Counted from the stretch's first letter, positions 19,686-29,093 are shown. The stretch is DNA of 64,000 nucleotides from Pseudomonas pharyngis (GCF_021602345.1 NZ_BQID01000009.1:186001-250000), one strand, 5' to 3'. A program made the numbers and translations. The notes: a model not told the origin generated them from the sequence alone.

Positions 19686-20957
19686 TCAGACCGTCGCCTG
19701 GCCGCGCAACTGGCCATCACCGACCACGATGTACTTCTCGCAGGTCAGTCCTTCCAGGCCCACCGGGCCACGGGCGTGCAGCTTATCAGTAGAAATGCCG
19801 ATCTCGGCACCCAATCCGTATTCGAATCCGTCGGCGAAGCAGGTCGGGGTGTTGATCATCACCGAAGCCGAGTCGACCTGAGCCACGAACTGGCGGGTGT
19901 CGGCGAGGTTTTCGCTGACGATCGAGTCGGTGTGATGGGAGCCGAAATGGTTGATGTGTTCGATGGCCTGATCCAGGCCATCCACCACGCGGATCGACAG
20001 GATCGGCGCCAGGTACTCGGTGCTCCAGTCTTCTTCGGTCGCCGCTACGGCCTCGATGATCGCCCGGGTGCGTTCGCAACCACGCAGTTCGACGCCTTTT
20101 TCGCGGAACTGCTTCGCCATCGACGGCAGGAAATCCTTCGCAACACTTTGATCGACCAGCAAGGTCTCCATCGCACCGCAGATGCCATAGCGATAGGTCT
20201 TGGCGTTGAAGGCGATGCGCTGGGCTTTCGCCAGGTCGGCATGTTCGCTGACATAGACGTGGCAGATGCCGTCCAGGTGCTTGATTACCGGCACCCGGGC
20301 GTCACGGCTGATGCGCTCGATCAGGCCACGGCCACCGCGCGGTACGATCACGTCGACGTATTCGGGCATGGTGATCAGCGCGCCAACGGCGGCGCGGTCG
20401 GTGGTTTCCACCACTTGCACCACGGCGGCCGGCAGTTCGGCTTCGGCCAGACCGCGCTGGATGCAGGCGGCAATCGCGCGGTTGGAATGAATCGCTTCGG
20501 AACCGCCGCGCAGGATCGTCGCGTTGCCGGACTTAAGGCACAGGCTCGCCGCATCGATGGTCACGTTGGGACGGGATTCGTAGATGATCCCGATCACGCC
20601 CAGCGGTACGCGCATCTTGCCGACCTGAATGCCCGACGGACGGAAGCTCATGTCGCGGATCGCACCGACCGGATCCGGCAGCGCTGCGACCTGACGCAGG
20701 CCGACGATCATGCCGTCGATGCGTGCCGGGGTCAGTTCCAGACGTTCCAGCAGTGCCGGCTCCAGACCGTTGGCGCGACCGGCGGCCAGATCCTGTTCAT
20801 TGGCTGCCGCAAGCTCGGCGCGGGCGGCGTCCAGAGCATTGGCGGCGGCCAGCAGGGCGCGGTTTTTCTGCGCGGTGCTGGCACGGCCGATGACGCGGGA
20901 GGCTTCGCGGGCGGCGCGACCCAATCGGGTCATGTAGTCAAGAACGGACTCAGTCAT
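19686..20957 (-). CDS. proA: Gamma-glutamyl phosphate reductase
   Basis: ProA reduces gamma-glutamyl phosphate to glutamate semialdehyde with NADPH, the second step of proline synthesis. The ATG at 20957 (MTESVLDYM) gives 423 aa. Family motifs are [22 protein letters not shown], of which the SRPNVT part is diagnostic, [23 protein letters not shown] and the catalytic cysteine in [12 protein letters not shown]. The C-terminal [13 protein letters not shown] is also typical. It is the first gene of the minus-strand cluster. The promoter should lie between 20958 and the divergent mpg start at 21135. Confidence 0.96.
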   Translation of the reverse strand: MTESVLDYMTRLGRAAREASRVIGRASTAQKNRALLAAANALDAARAELAAANEQDLAAGRANGLEPALLERLELTPARIDGMIVGLRQVAALPDPVGAIRDMSFRPSGIQVGKMRVPLGVIGIIYESRPNVTIDAASLCLKSGNATILRGGSEAIHSNRAIAACIQRGLAEAELPAAVVQVVETTDRAAVGALITMPEYVDVIVPRGGRGLIERISRDARVPVIKHLDGICHVYVSEHADLAKAQRIAFNAKTYRYGICGAMETLLVDQSVAKDFLPSMAKQFREKGVELRGCERTRAIIEAVAATEEDWSTEYLAPILSIRVVDGLDQAIEHINHFGSHHTDSIVSENLADTRQFVAQVDSASVMINTPTCFADGFEYGLGAEIGISTDKLHARGPVGLEGLTCEKYIVVGDGQLRGQATV

Positions 20958-21134
20958 GGTCAGCTGGGGTCTTGGCAAAGAGGAAAGCGGCAGATTATAG
21001 CTGCCGCGTCCCGGGACTAACAGCGGTGACGGGCGGATGGTCGAAATGGACGGCGATTTGCCGACGTTCAGCCGGGATTAAGCCGCGAATTGTTATCATC
21101 ACGACCTCCTCCGCCTGGATAAACAGTGTTTGCC

Positions 21135-21830
21135 ATGTCCAACCTGACCGTTCGCGCCACCTCCGCGCGCCAGCCTGTCGGCCTTGCGGACGCCTTTTTC
21201 GACCGTGACGCCCAGACACTGGCCCGCGACCTGCTCGGCAAAGTCATCCGCCACCGCGTCGGCGATTTATGGCTCAGCGCCCGGATCATCGAAACCGAAG
21301 CGTATTACTGCGAAGAAAAAGGCAGCCACGCATCCCTCGGCTACACAGAAAAGCGTAAGGCTTTGTTTCTGGACGGCGGCCACATCTATATGTATTACGC
21401 CCGGGGTGGCGATTCGCTGAACTTCAGCGCCCAAGGTCCCGGTAATGCGGTGCTGATCAAATCGGCCTATCCGTGGGTCGACGAGATCAGCGGCCCGGCC
21501 AGCCTGGCGCAGATGCTGCTGAACAATCCCGATGCTCAGGGTCGCCCGCGTCCCACGCAGAAGCTCTGTGCCGGACAGACCTTATTGTGCAAGGCGCTGG
21601 GGCTGAAAGTGCCGGCGTGGGATGCCAAGCGCTTCGACCATGAAATTCTGCTGGTGGAAGACACCGGCCCCGCGCCGACCCACGTGATTCAGACCACCCG
21701 CCTGGGCATTCCTCATGGCCGCGACGAACACTTGATGTATCGCTTCGTCGATGCCGCCTATGCCCAGTGGTGCACGCGGAACCCGCTGCGCCGGGGTCAG
21801 GTCGAAGGTCGCGATTATTTTCTGCTGTGA
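21135..21830 (+). CDS. mpg: DNA-3-methyladenine glycosylase (Mpg/AAG family)
   Basis: This base-excision repair enzyme removes alkylated purines. The 231-aa protein (MSNLTVRATSARQ) has the AAG-family features ARDLLGKVIRHRV, ARIIETEAYYCEEKGSHAS with the catalytic glutamate, FLDGGHIYMYYARGGD, a C-terminal arginine-rich GIPHGRDEHLMYRFVD and NPLRRG. A GTG three codons upstream (21126) is an alternative start. It is divergent from proA. The family is structurally unrelated to E. coli AlkA and Tag. The position matches PA4010. Confidence 0.92.
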   Translation: MSNLTVRATSARQPVGLADAFFDRDAQTLARDLLGKVIRHRVGDLWLSARIIETEAYYCEEKGSHASLGYTEKRKALFLDGGHIYMYYARGGDSLNFSAQGPGNAVLIKSAYPWVDEISGPASLAQMLLNNPDAQGRPRPTQKLCAGQTLLCKALGLKVPAWDAKRFDHEILLVEDTGPAPTHVIQTTRLGIPHGRDEHLMYRFVDAAYAQWCTRNPLRRGQVEGRDYFLL

Positions 21831-21884
21831 ATGCACACCCTGCGGCTCGCCGTTCAGGGACATCAATGAAATGGAGTGGTTTGT

Positions 21885-23201
21885 ATGGGCCCATGGCTCG
21901 ATAGCGTGACCGGGTGGCTGGCCGCCAATCCGCAGTGGCTGGCCGCCGCCGTGTTCATCGTGGCCTGCGTGGAATGCCTGGCGATTGCCGGGTTGATCGT
22001 GCCCGGCACGGTATTGCTGTTTGCCGTGGCGGTGCTGGCCGGCAGCGGTGCACTGTCGTTAAGCGAAACCCTGTTGCTGGGTTTCCTCGGCGGGATTCTC
22101 GGCGATGTGATTTCGTATTTCCTCGGCCGCCACTTCCACCAGAACATCCGGCGCTTACCGGGGTTGCGCCATCACCCGGAATGGATGGCCGGCGCCGAAA
22201 CCTACTTCCAGCGCTACGGTATCGCCAGCCTGCTGGTCGGACGCTTCATCGGCCCGTTGCGACCGATGTTGCCGATGGTCGCGGGCATGTGCGACATGCC
22301 CTTCCCGCGCTTCGCCGCCGTGAGTCTGCTGGCAGCCGCCGGCTGGAGCCTCGCCTACTTGCTGCCGGGCTGGGCCACCGGGGCGGCAATTCGCCTGCCG
22401 CTGCCGGAAGGTTTCTGGCTGCAGGCCGGGATCGTCGCCGGCAGCATCGCGGTGATGGTCGGCCTGAGCGCCAACAGCAGCCTGCGCCGCCATCGTCGGG
22501 CGACGCTCTGGATCAGCAGCATGAGCCTGTTGATCCTGATCGGCCTGTTCATCGGCTACCCGTACCTGACCGCCCTCGATCAGGGCGTCATGACCCTGGT
22601 GCAGGAACACCGCCGCCCGGCGCTGGATGAAGTCGCGGTGGTTTTCACCCTGATCGGTGAATTCCGCAACATGCTGCTGTTCAGCGCCCTGCTGACTGCG
22701 TTGCTGTTGCTGTGCCGACAGTGGCGCCACGCGATCTTCGTGGGCGGCACCCTGCTCGTCACGGCCCTGGCCAACACCGGCACCAAAATGTTCTTCGCCC
22801 GGGTGCGCCCGGAAGTACTGACTGATCCGCTTACCAGCTACAGCATGCCCAGTGGTCACGCTTCGGGGTCGTTCGCGCTGTTCCTGGCGCTCGCCGTGCT
22901 GGCCGGACGCGGGCAGCCGCCACGGCTACGCCTCACCTGGCTGTTGCTCGGCTGCATACCGGCGCTGGCCATTGCCCTGTCACGGGTGTATCTGGGCGCG
23001 CACTGGCCAACGGATGTCCTGGCCGGGGCCATGCTCGCCGCCTGTGTCTGCGCAGCGGGGCTATGGCTGAGCCAGCGCCGTTCGCCACTCGGTGCGATGC
23101 CGCAGAAAGTCTGGTGGCTGGTGCTGCCAGCCTTGGTCGCCTTGTTCGGTTTTTTTGTATTGCGCCATTTGCCGCATACGTTGTTGCGATATTCATACTA
23201 G
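21885..23201 (+). CDS. DedA-PAP2 fusion membrane protein (putative lipid phosphatase)
   Basis: A 438-aa polytopic membrane protein fuses two families. Residues 1-170 are a DedA/VTT domain (VECLAIAGLIVPGTVLLF, GDVISYFLGRHF, RFIGPLRPMLPMVAGM). Residues 210-410 are a PAP2 phosphatase with all three signature motifs: KMFFARVRP, MPSGHASG and SRVYLGAHWPTD. PAP2 enzymes dephosphorylate lipids such as undecaprenyl pyrophosphate or phosphatidate, and DedA proteins act in undecaprenyl-phosphate or phospholipid flipping, so a combined recycling role is plausible but inferred. GGAG precedes the ATG at 21885 by 8 nt. It ends before a clear terminator at the edge of the accessory region. Confidence 0.88.
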   Translation: MGPWLDSVTGWLAANPQWLAAAVFIVACVECLAIAGLIVPGTVLLFAVAVLAGSGALSLSETLLLGFLGGILGDVISYFLGRHFHQNIRRLPGLRHHPEWMAGAETYFQRYGIASLLVGRFIGPLRPMLPMVAGMCDMPFPRFAAVSLLAAAGWSLAYLLPGWATGAAIRLPLPEGFWLQAGIVAGSIAVMVGLSANSSLRRHRRATLWISSMSLLILIGLFIGYPYLTALDQGVMTLVQEHRRPALDEVAVVFTLIGEFRNMLLFSALLTALLLLCRQWRHAIFVGGTLLVTALANTGTKMFFARVRPEVLTDPLTSYSMPSGHASGSFALFLALAVLAGRGQPPRLRLTWLLLGCIPALAIALSRVYLGAHWPTDVLAGAMLAACVCAAGLWLSQRRSPLGAMPQKVWWLVLPALVALFGFFVLRHLPHTLLRYSY

Positions 23202-23281
23202 GCCGGGAGGCCCATCACGAATCCGTCTACCGGACAAATCATGCAGATACGCAATTGAACACAGTGTGTCTTATATTTTCG

Positions 23282-23315
23282 AGGCTCTCGCACACAAAGT
23301 GTTTGAGCCTTTTTA
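23282..23315 (+). terminator. Terminator after the DedA-PAP2 gene
   Basis: AGGCTC (23282-23287) pairs with GAGCCT (23305-23310), and an inner ACAC/GTGT pairing (23292-23295 with 23299-23302) closes an AAA loop. TTTTATT follows. Confidence 0.75.
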
Positions 23316-23569
23316 TTGCACAGCCAAAAAAAAGCACACGCTCTTTGAATAGCAACTTTGTTTAAAACATCAAACAACCAGATCCAGCCAGGCACTGTTC
23401 AAACTAACGTCTTCCTGTTTAAAGCCTCTCTCTAAAGCGGACCAGACCATAACACCCAATCAAACAGACGCACTCTTGCAACCACACAAACAGAAAAACA
23501 AAAACCAAGTTAACCGACAACAATTCATGCCAGCTTAATCACTCAGATAATCATCACGGAGTATGAGCC
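23316..23569. other. AT-rich upstream region of the toxin-like locus
   Basis: These 254 bases are clearly richer in A and T than the flanking DNA (for example around 23340-23375 and 23480-23550) and hold no supported gene. This is where the promoter of the two toxin-like genes should lie, but I cannot fix a convincing -35/-10 pair. The composition break marks the left edge of the probable insertion. CGGAG at 23557-23561 precedes the TTG start at 23570. Confidence 0.6.
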
Positions 23570-26500
23570 TTGGCAAAACCCTTTCAACTCGACACGGAAA
23601 CTATTCCTACCGAGTTAATTAAAATATCCGACATTAACGATGCTGTGACACTTCCCGGTGTGGCAGAACATAACCGGTCCTCACCCACCCTGAGTCAGGT
23701 GGACGAACTGTTCGGTCCCTTGAGATTTGGTGAACTGACCGTGAGCCGTCAAGAACTCCAGGCCCTGGGCGCCCGACTCGACGGGCAAGCCATCACGGCC
23801 GCCGGCACCTACTTTTCCGAACCCGATCAAGCTTTCGTCAATGCGCTGGAATTCGACCCGGCACAGGTCGAACAACGGATCAAGTCGGTCAATGCACAGG
23901 AAGGCCGGCTGATCCCGCCACTGCTGTACGAGATCGTCACACTGCGCTCACCGAATGCTTCACCGCTGATGCGTGAGGTGCCGACGGGCGAATCCGCCGC
24001 TGCGATGAACAAAATCATCGAGACGCTGAACGCCTCGCAGCGTCTGGACATTCGCAAGGATCCGCTGGCCGGGCCGTTGCCGGACTGGGTCGACAAAGCC
24101 AAAAGTCGCGGCATGACCAGCATGGGCGTCGGACTGCAAGCGTACGGCCTTTACAGCGCTTACATCGGCGCCATCGATGCGATGAAAAAGGGCCAGACCG
24201 CCGAGCTGCTTATCAACGTGGGAGGCGGACTCGCGGAGATCACCTCGCTGGGACTGGAATACGCCCTGAACAAGACCGGCGATCAGATGATTCGCCAAGG
24301 GGCCATGGTTTTCGAGCAGTTCGGCAAAACCACCATGGGGAAGTGGCTGTGTCGCGGATCGGGACTGATCGCCAGTGTTCTCACGTTGCCCTTTGATATC
24401 TATACCGCCATCAAGTCCTTCAGTGAAGCCGCCGAGGCCCAAGGCAAACAGGCGCAGGATCTGTACGTCACCGGCGGGCTCAGCGTGTTCAGCGGCGTAC
24501 TGTCCCTGACCCTCGGCTGCGCAGCATTGATGGGTTTCCAGGCGGCCGGTCCGGTGGGCATTGCCGCTGCCGCCATCATGATTATCGGCGCCCGCGTCTA
24601 TTGCGCGGTACGGATGGTCGACGATATCGACGACTACATCGAGCTGAGCGTGAACGAGCGCTGGCGTTCCGGCTGGTTTGCGTTCACCGGGCAGGAGCAG
24701 GACAAGGCGCTGATGGAGCGTTTCACCGTCGCCAAGACCCATGCCGACTACGCGAAGGCCTTGAAGACCAAGAGCGTTGCCTGGCTGGATCATGAACTGA
24801 AGGACAGTGTCGACACCGTGGTCAATGGCCGCTTCGACGTCAAACTGCAGCCCACCCGACTGTACAAGTACCAATGGAGCGAGGGCGAATCCACCTACAC
24901 CACAAAAAATCTGCCGGTCATCGAAGAGACCGATGACACCTGGGATGCGAGTGCAGGTCTGCCGGCGGATGATGCGCTCATCAGCAAGGGCATCAATGAC
25001 CCCGCCAAAGGCGTGCTGTGGAATCTGGGTGGCGGCGCCGATACGGTCAAAGGCGTAAGCGACAAACCGAACCTGTTCAGCTACGGCGCCGGTACAAAAA
25101 ATCTGAGCGGTGGAATCAAGGACGACTCCTTTCTTTTTCAGTCGGCCGCCGACGGACTCGACACCACCCCCGAGCAAGTCAGCCTGTTACAAGGGGGAGA
25201 AGGTGTCGACCTGCTGTGGCTGCAGGGCAGAGAAAAGCCTGCGAGTCATGGATCTGCCGCAGCGCCCTATGTCGGGTATGACGTGAACCTGCAAGACGGC
25301 ACGCTCGGATTACGTTCAGCGGACCCCGAGAAGGCCCCGGTGCTCCATACGCGTTTCGAAGCCATTGAAAAAATCGAAACACTGGCCGGGGCTTCCAACC
25401 GGGTCACGGGCTCTGCTCTGGCGGACACCATCGCTGCCAATGGCAACGACCGGGTCGAGGCTGGCGCGGGAGACGATCATATTACTGTTCGGGGCCGGCA
25501 TGGCATCGTCGAGGGAGGTCTCGGCAGCGACACCTACATTCTCGATGCAACGAGTCTCAATGTTTCCATCACCGAAGACGGCCAGGAGCCGAGCAAGGTG
25601 TACCTGGGCGTAGCGCTCGAGGCCATCCAGCGCTGGCAACTGCGTGACGACGCCGTGGTGATCGAGACCTTGCGCGATGACGATCCTCGCTCACGGAGGC
25701 GCCAACTGGTGCTCGAGGCGGTGTACCGGACAGTCGATAACAAACGCCTGCTGCAAAATGACCAATGGACGTTCATCACACAAGACGGCTACCACCTGCA
25801 ACCTGCGTGGCCAGCCGAAACCCCGGACCTGAGCGACATGCCCCTGAGCGTCGTCGTGGTCACCGCGGGTGTGTCCAGGATCTCCCCGGTTCAGCTCAAC
25901 GACGCGCCTCATAAAATCTCACCCAAGCCGCACTCGTTCTATTTCGTGTCCCGCAAAAGCCATCACACCATTCTTGTAGCTCCAAAAAATGAAACGCAAC
26001 GGCGCAGCACCTTGTATGTCGAATACGACAGTTCGGAAATCAACGAAGTCAGAGCCATTTATGATGTCCGCGTCTCGAATACGGGAGCCTTCACCTGGCT
26101 CGGTTACCGCAATATCCACTTCACCCTGACATTCCTGCGGGGCGGCCTGCTGTCGCTGCACGACTGCGTATTTGAAAACCCGGGCCGGAAAACCGACGTG
26201 GGTAACGGCCTTCATGCTCCCGGCTGGACAATGAATCACGCTGTCACACTGGTGATGCGCGATGGCATTTCCTACCACCTCGACTTCCCCCGCCCCGCTT
26301 ACCTAGAGGACGCCAGGAACCCGGGATATCGACTGGTGCAAAGCCGCGAATCGCTGCGTCAGCGCGCGGGCCAATACCTGTTCGTCAGGCCCTCCATCGA
26401 CAAACGCACCTTGAAGACGACCCCTCAGCGGGTGGATTTCCGAAACACTGAACATTACAGCAACCACTGGCTGGAGGGCCGATCCTCGACCTACGAGCTG

Positions 26501-27028
26501 TATCCCGTCCGCAACACATCCATTCGACTGTCCACCGCGACCTCAGACGCCAGTCTCACAGGCTCATCCACCTGGAACATTCATACAGCACACCTGCAGG
26601 AAGTCATCACCGACCATCAACTGACCATCAAGGACGACCTGCTCAAGGTCGGCAGCGTTCACGTGCATCTGCCCGACAGCAGCGACCCGGGATTACCGCT
26701 GGAAACCGTCAACGTCATCCTCGCCTCCGGCAACCGCTACAGCATCAACACCTTGTTTGAAACGATCGGTCTGTATGCGGTCAACGTGGCGGGCAGCGCC
26801 TCGATCCAGTCAGTCGTAGCGTTGATACAAGAACACAAGAGCCGTGAGTTGCTGGAATGGGATGAAGTTCATGTCCTGAACGTCCGATTGCCCGGCGCGC
26901 CGGCGGCCCGGATCTTTTACAACGCGTCGACCGGACACTGGACCCGGCATGACGATGCATCGAACCCCATCGACCCCGAACAGCTGACCATTGGAGAAAC
27001 ACCGCTTACCACCCCCTCGCCGAACTGA
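23570..27028 (+). CDS. TcdA/TcdB-Mcf-type pore-forming domain protein with RTX-like repeats (putative toxin)
   Basis: The 1152-aa protein starts at a TTG with CGGAG 8 nt upstream; the nearby ATG at 23563 is in another frame. Residues 1-180 are soluble and unassigned. Residues about 182-375 resemble the pore-forming and translocation domain shared by clostridial TcdA/TcdB and the insecticidal Mcf/FitD toxins: LQAYGLYSAYIGAIDAMKKG, hydrophobic stretches at 263-282 and 301-348, then MVDDIDDYIELSVNERWRSG. Residues about 485-660 hold degenerate RTX-like calcium-binding repeats (GGGADTV, NDRVEAGAGDDHI, GGLGSDTYIL). The C-terminal 480 residues are unrecognised. No signal peptide is present and no secretion gene is nearby. 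Pore-domain assignment rests on recalled family patterns. The next gene, 46 bp on, carries an ADP-ribosyltransferase domain. Confidence 0.75.
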   Translation: MAKPFQLDTETIPTELIKISDINDAVTLPGVAEHNRSSPTLSQVDELFGPLRFGELTVSRQELQALGARLDGQAITAAGTYFSEPDQAFVNALEFDPAQVEQRIKSVNAQEGRLIPPLLYEIVTLRSPNASPLMREVPTGESAAAMNKIIETLNASQRLDIRKDPLAGPLPDWVDKAKSRGMTSMGVGLQAYGLYSAYIGAIDAMKKGQTAELLINVGGGLAEITSLGLEYALNKTGDQMIRQGAMVFEQFGKTTMGKWLCRGSGLIASVLTLPFDIYTAIKSFSEAAEAQGKQAQDLYVTGGLSVFSGVLSLTLGCAALMGFQAAGPVGIAAAAIMIIGARVYCAVRMVDDIDDYIELSVNERWRSGWFAFTGQEQDKALMERFTVAKTHADYAKALKTKSVAWLDHELKDSVDTVVNGRFDVKLQPTRLYKYQWSEGESTYTTKNLPVIEETDDTWDASAGLPADDALISKGINDPAKGVLWNLGGGADTVKGVSDKPNLFSYGAGTKNLSGGIKDDSFLFQSAADGLDTTPEQVSLLQGGEGVDLLWLQGREKPASHGSAAAPYVGYDVNLQDGTLGLRSADPEKAPVLHTRFEAIEKIETLAGASNRVTGSALADTIAANGNDRVEAGAGDDHITVRGRHGIVEGGLGSDTYILDATSLNVSITEDGQEPSKVYLGVALEAIQRWQLRDDAVVIETLRDDDPRSRRRQLVLEAVYRTVDNKRLLQNDQWTFITQDGYHLQPAWPAETPDLSDMPLSVVVVTAGVSRISPVQLNDAPHKISPKPHSFYFVSRKSHHTILVAPKNETQRRSTLYVEYDSSEINEVRAIYDVRVSNTGAFTWLGYRNIHFTLTFLRGGLLSLHDCVFENPGRKTDVGNGLHAPGWTMNHAVTLVMRDGISYHLDFPRPAYLEDARNPGYRLVQSRESLRQRAGQYLFVRPSIDKRTLKTTPQRVDFRNTEHYSNHWLEGRSSTYELYPVRNTSIRLSTATSDASLTGSSTWNIHTAHLQEVITDHQLTIKDDLLKVGSVHVHLPDSSDPGLPLETVNVILASGNRYSINTLFETIGLYAVNVAGSASIQSVVALIQEHKSRELLEWDEVHVLNVRLPGAPAARIFYNASTGHWTRHDDASNPIDPEQLTIGETPLTTPSPN

Positions 27029-27074
27029 CTCAACGCTGCACCCATCCATAATTCAATCGTCAAGGAATGACACC

Positions 27075-29093
27075 ATGCGCCCCAAAAACCCATCATCCCC
27101 CACAACCAGAACCGACTCGACGACGCACGCCCCGAGCATCAGCCGGCCACGGCCGGACGCGGACCTGCCATTGCTGCACCGGCCACCATCGGAATTGCCC
27201 GACCCTGCAGCCCCCGTTCCAAGCTCCGGCAGACTCCCTGATGCGGCCAACGTCCCTCCCAAAGTCGAGACTTCGGACCTGCCGGCCATTCAGACCGAAT
27301 CCCGTGCCGGCCTGACCCCTTACCTCTTGAGCCCTGCGCTGTTGCGCAACATGCAGGCAGCCGATGACAACGGCTTTCGTTTTGTCGTCGGGCGCCGGTT
27401 CGTCGATATCAAGGATGTCGGCACGGTACATGTGGAATTCGACACGGCGCTGAACGCCTATCGAATAACGGATCTATACAAGAAACTGCCACCGGGCCCG
27501 CAGATCTTGCGCACCCCGGGTGAAACAACCTGGACTCCGGTGCAACAGGCGCAGACACCATCGCGGCACAAACATACCTCTACAGATGATGCTGCTCGCG
27601 ACGCGGCCACGGCGGCCAAACGCCCGACCCTTTCCCCGCCGCCCACTCAACCGGCCAAGCCATTGCCGGCGCTGAGCCTGGGTCATTTCAATCCGGCCCA
27701 CTACCCGCAAGTGCAGGTCGATGCCCAGGGTTATTATCGAAGGGAGGAAGTCGCCTTTGATCCGCAGAGGGTCACCTATCATTACGGTTTCAGGGACACC
27801 AAGGATTATTGGGTAGCGGTTGACGAGCCGCCCGCCGGCTTCAATGGCACGCCGACCCACCTGACAAACTGGACGGATCATGAAATCTGGCAGACCTACG
27901 GTCTTCACGGCCAGGCCATCTCGCGCTTTCGGCTCGACGCCCAAACTCACGGCACTCGTCCCGGTTGGGCGCGACCGCTGGAAACCGACAACCCGCGCAA
28001 GGATCTGCTCGGCGATGCCCTGAAATGGCTGCATCCACAGATGACGCCTGACGAACGAGTAGCCCATCTGCGCGCCTACAATCTGTCGCCGGGGCAGCAC
28101 GCACAGTTGCGCAAGGACTTGCTCGACAATCCGCAACAAATGCCCCAATGGGCCGAGCAACACAAGTTGCGCTCTGTCGACGAGAACGACCCGACGCGTT
28201 TCGAGCCACTGCGTCAGGAAATCGAACCGCTGCTCCTGCCATTGCGCAATGGCACGATCCGACAAAAAAGCATGTTCGATCTTGATGAAAGCATAAGCCC
28301 GACTTTTTTCGCCGCCTTCTTGACCTCGTTGGGCTACAAGCGCAACGCCAGCGACTGCCTGTACCGAACAGACATTCCCGGCCTGTTCAGGGCCGATGAG
28401 CGCACACCGTTCGAGTTCAACAACGATGGCCGAATGCTGCCACGCATGCTCCATAAACGCGGTGCGACGAGCGAAAAACCGATCAGCGCCACGGTCAGCC
28501 TGAAGTTGGTTCACGAGTACGCAGGACAGGGTTCGAACGCTCCTGATAAGGAATACTTGCGGTACAACAATCAGAAGAACAAGTACCCCGGAAAAAAACC
28601 CGGCGAGTCCGACAACGACTCAGGAGAGTCCGACAATGAATGGTCCGATACGTCCGATGTCGAGCTGGACGCCGAGCGGAACTATGAGACGATCCGGCAC
28701 GACCAGAGTTTCATTTTCAAATACGTCATCGATACCCGAAACATGGAGGTGGTCCTGAGGGAGGAGAACCTGTTTCTGAATGGCGGCGCCGAAGAACGCG
28801 GGGCGTGGTTCCCTGAAGACGAAAACGAAGCCTTGATATCCGCCTCCAGGAGGGGCATCCCTACAGAACGGATCTGGCTGCTCGACTCAACCGGCACCCG
28901 CGCGGTGAAGGTCGACGATGTCGTTGATCAGGCGCCGTATCTCAACAGCATGGAGGAAGACACACACTCCGGCAGCGCCAACCAGCATGAATATGACGCG
29001 CTCATCGACGCAGCGACCGAGGCAGGCAAACCCGTGCTGTATCTGGACGAGGGCAAGGAGTGGTTCGCCAACGATATCGTCTGGCCTGAGTGA
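27075..29093 (+). CDS. Putative ADP-ribosyltransferase toxin, cholera-toxin-A-like C-terminal domain
   Basis: The 672-aa protein starts at ATG 27075 with AAGGA upstream, 46 bp after the pore-type gene. Residues 1-90 are proline- and serine-rich and probably disordered. Residues about 95-165 and 215-265 hold beta-rich modules of the kind seen in large Pseudomonas effectors. The C-terminus from residue 430 aligns by eye with cholera toxin A1: LFRADERTPFEF with Arg439 (compare YRADSRPPDE), SAT at 471-473 (compare STS), FIFKYVIDTRNM, and E583-N-E585 in PEDENEA followed by GIPTERIWLLD (compare HPDEQEV and GIPYSQI). These are the R-S-E residues of arginine-directed ADP-ribosyltransferases. An acidic low-complexity insert sits between S and E. 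No signal peptide or immunity gene is seen. Target unknown. Confidence 0.75.
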   Translation: MRPKNPSSPTTRTDSTTHAPSISRPRPDADLPLLHRPPSELPDPAAPVPSSGRLPDAANVPPKVETSDLPAIQTESRAGLTPYLLSPALLRNMQAADDNGFRFVVGRRFVDIKDVGTVHVEFDTALNAYRITDLYKKLPPGPQILRTPGETTWTPVQQAQTPSRHKHTSTDDAARDAATAAKRPTLSPPPTQPAKPLPALSLGHFNPAHYPQVQVDAQGYYRREEVAFDPQRVTYHYGFRDTKDYWVAVDEPPAGFNGTPTHLTNWTDHEIWQTYGLHGQAISRFRLDAQTHGTRPGWARPLETDNPRKDLLGDALKWLHPQMTPDERVAHLRAYNLSPGQHAQLRKDLLDNPQQMPQWAEQHKLRSVDENDPTRFEPLRQEIEPLLLPLRNGTIRQKSMFDLDESISPTFFAAFLTSLGYKRNASDCLYRTDIPGLFRADERTPFEFNNDGRMLPRMLHKRGATSEKPISATVSLKLVHEYAGQGSNAPDKEYLRYNNQKNKYPGKKPGESDNDSGESDNEWSDTSDVELDAERNYETIRHDQSFIFKYVIDTRNMEVVLREENLFLNGGAEERGAWFPEDENEALISASRRGIPTERIWLLDSTGTRAVKVDDVVDQAPYLNSMEEDTHSGSANQHEYDALIDAATEAGKPVLYLDEGKEWFANDIVWPE

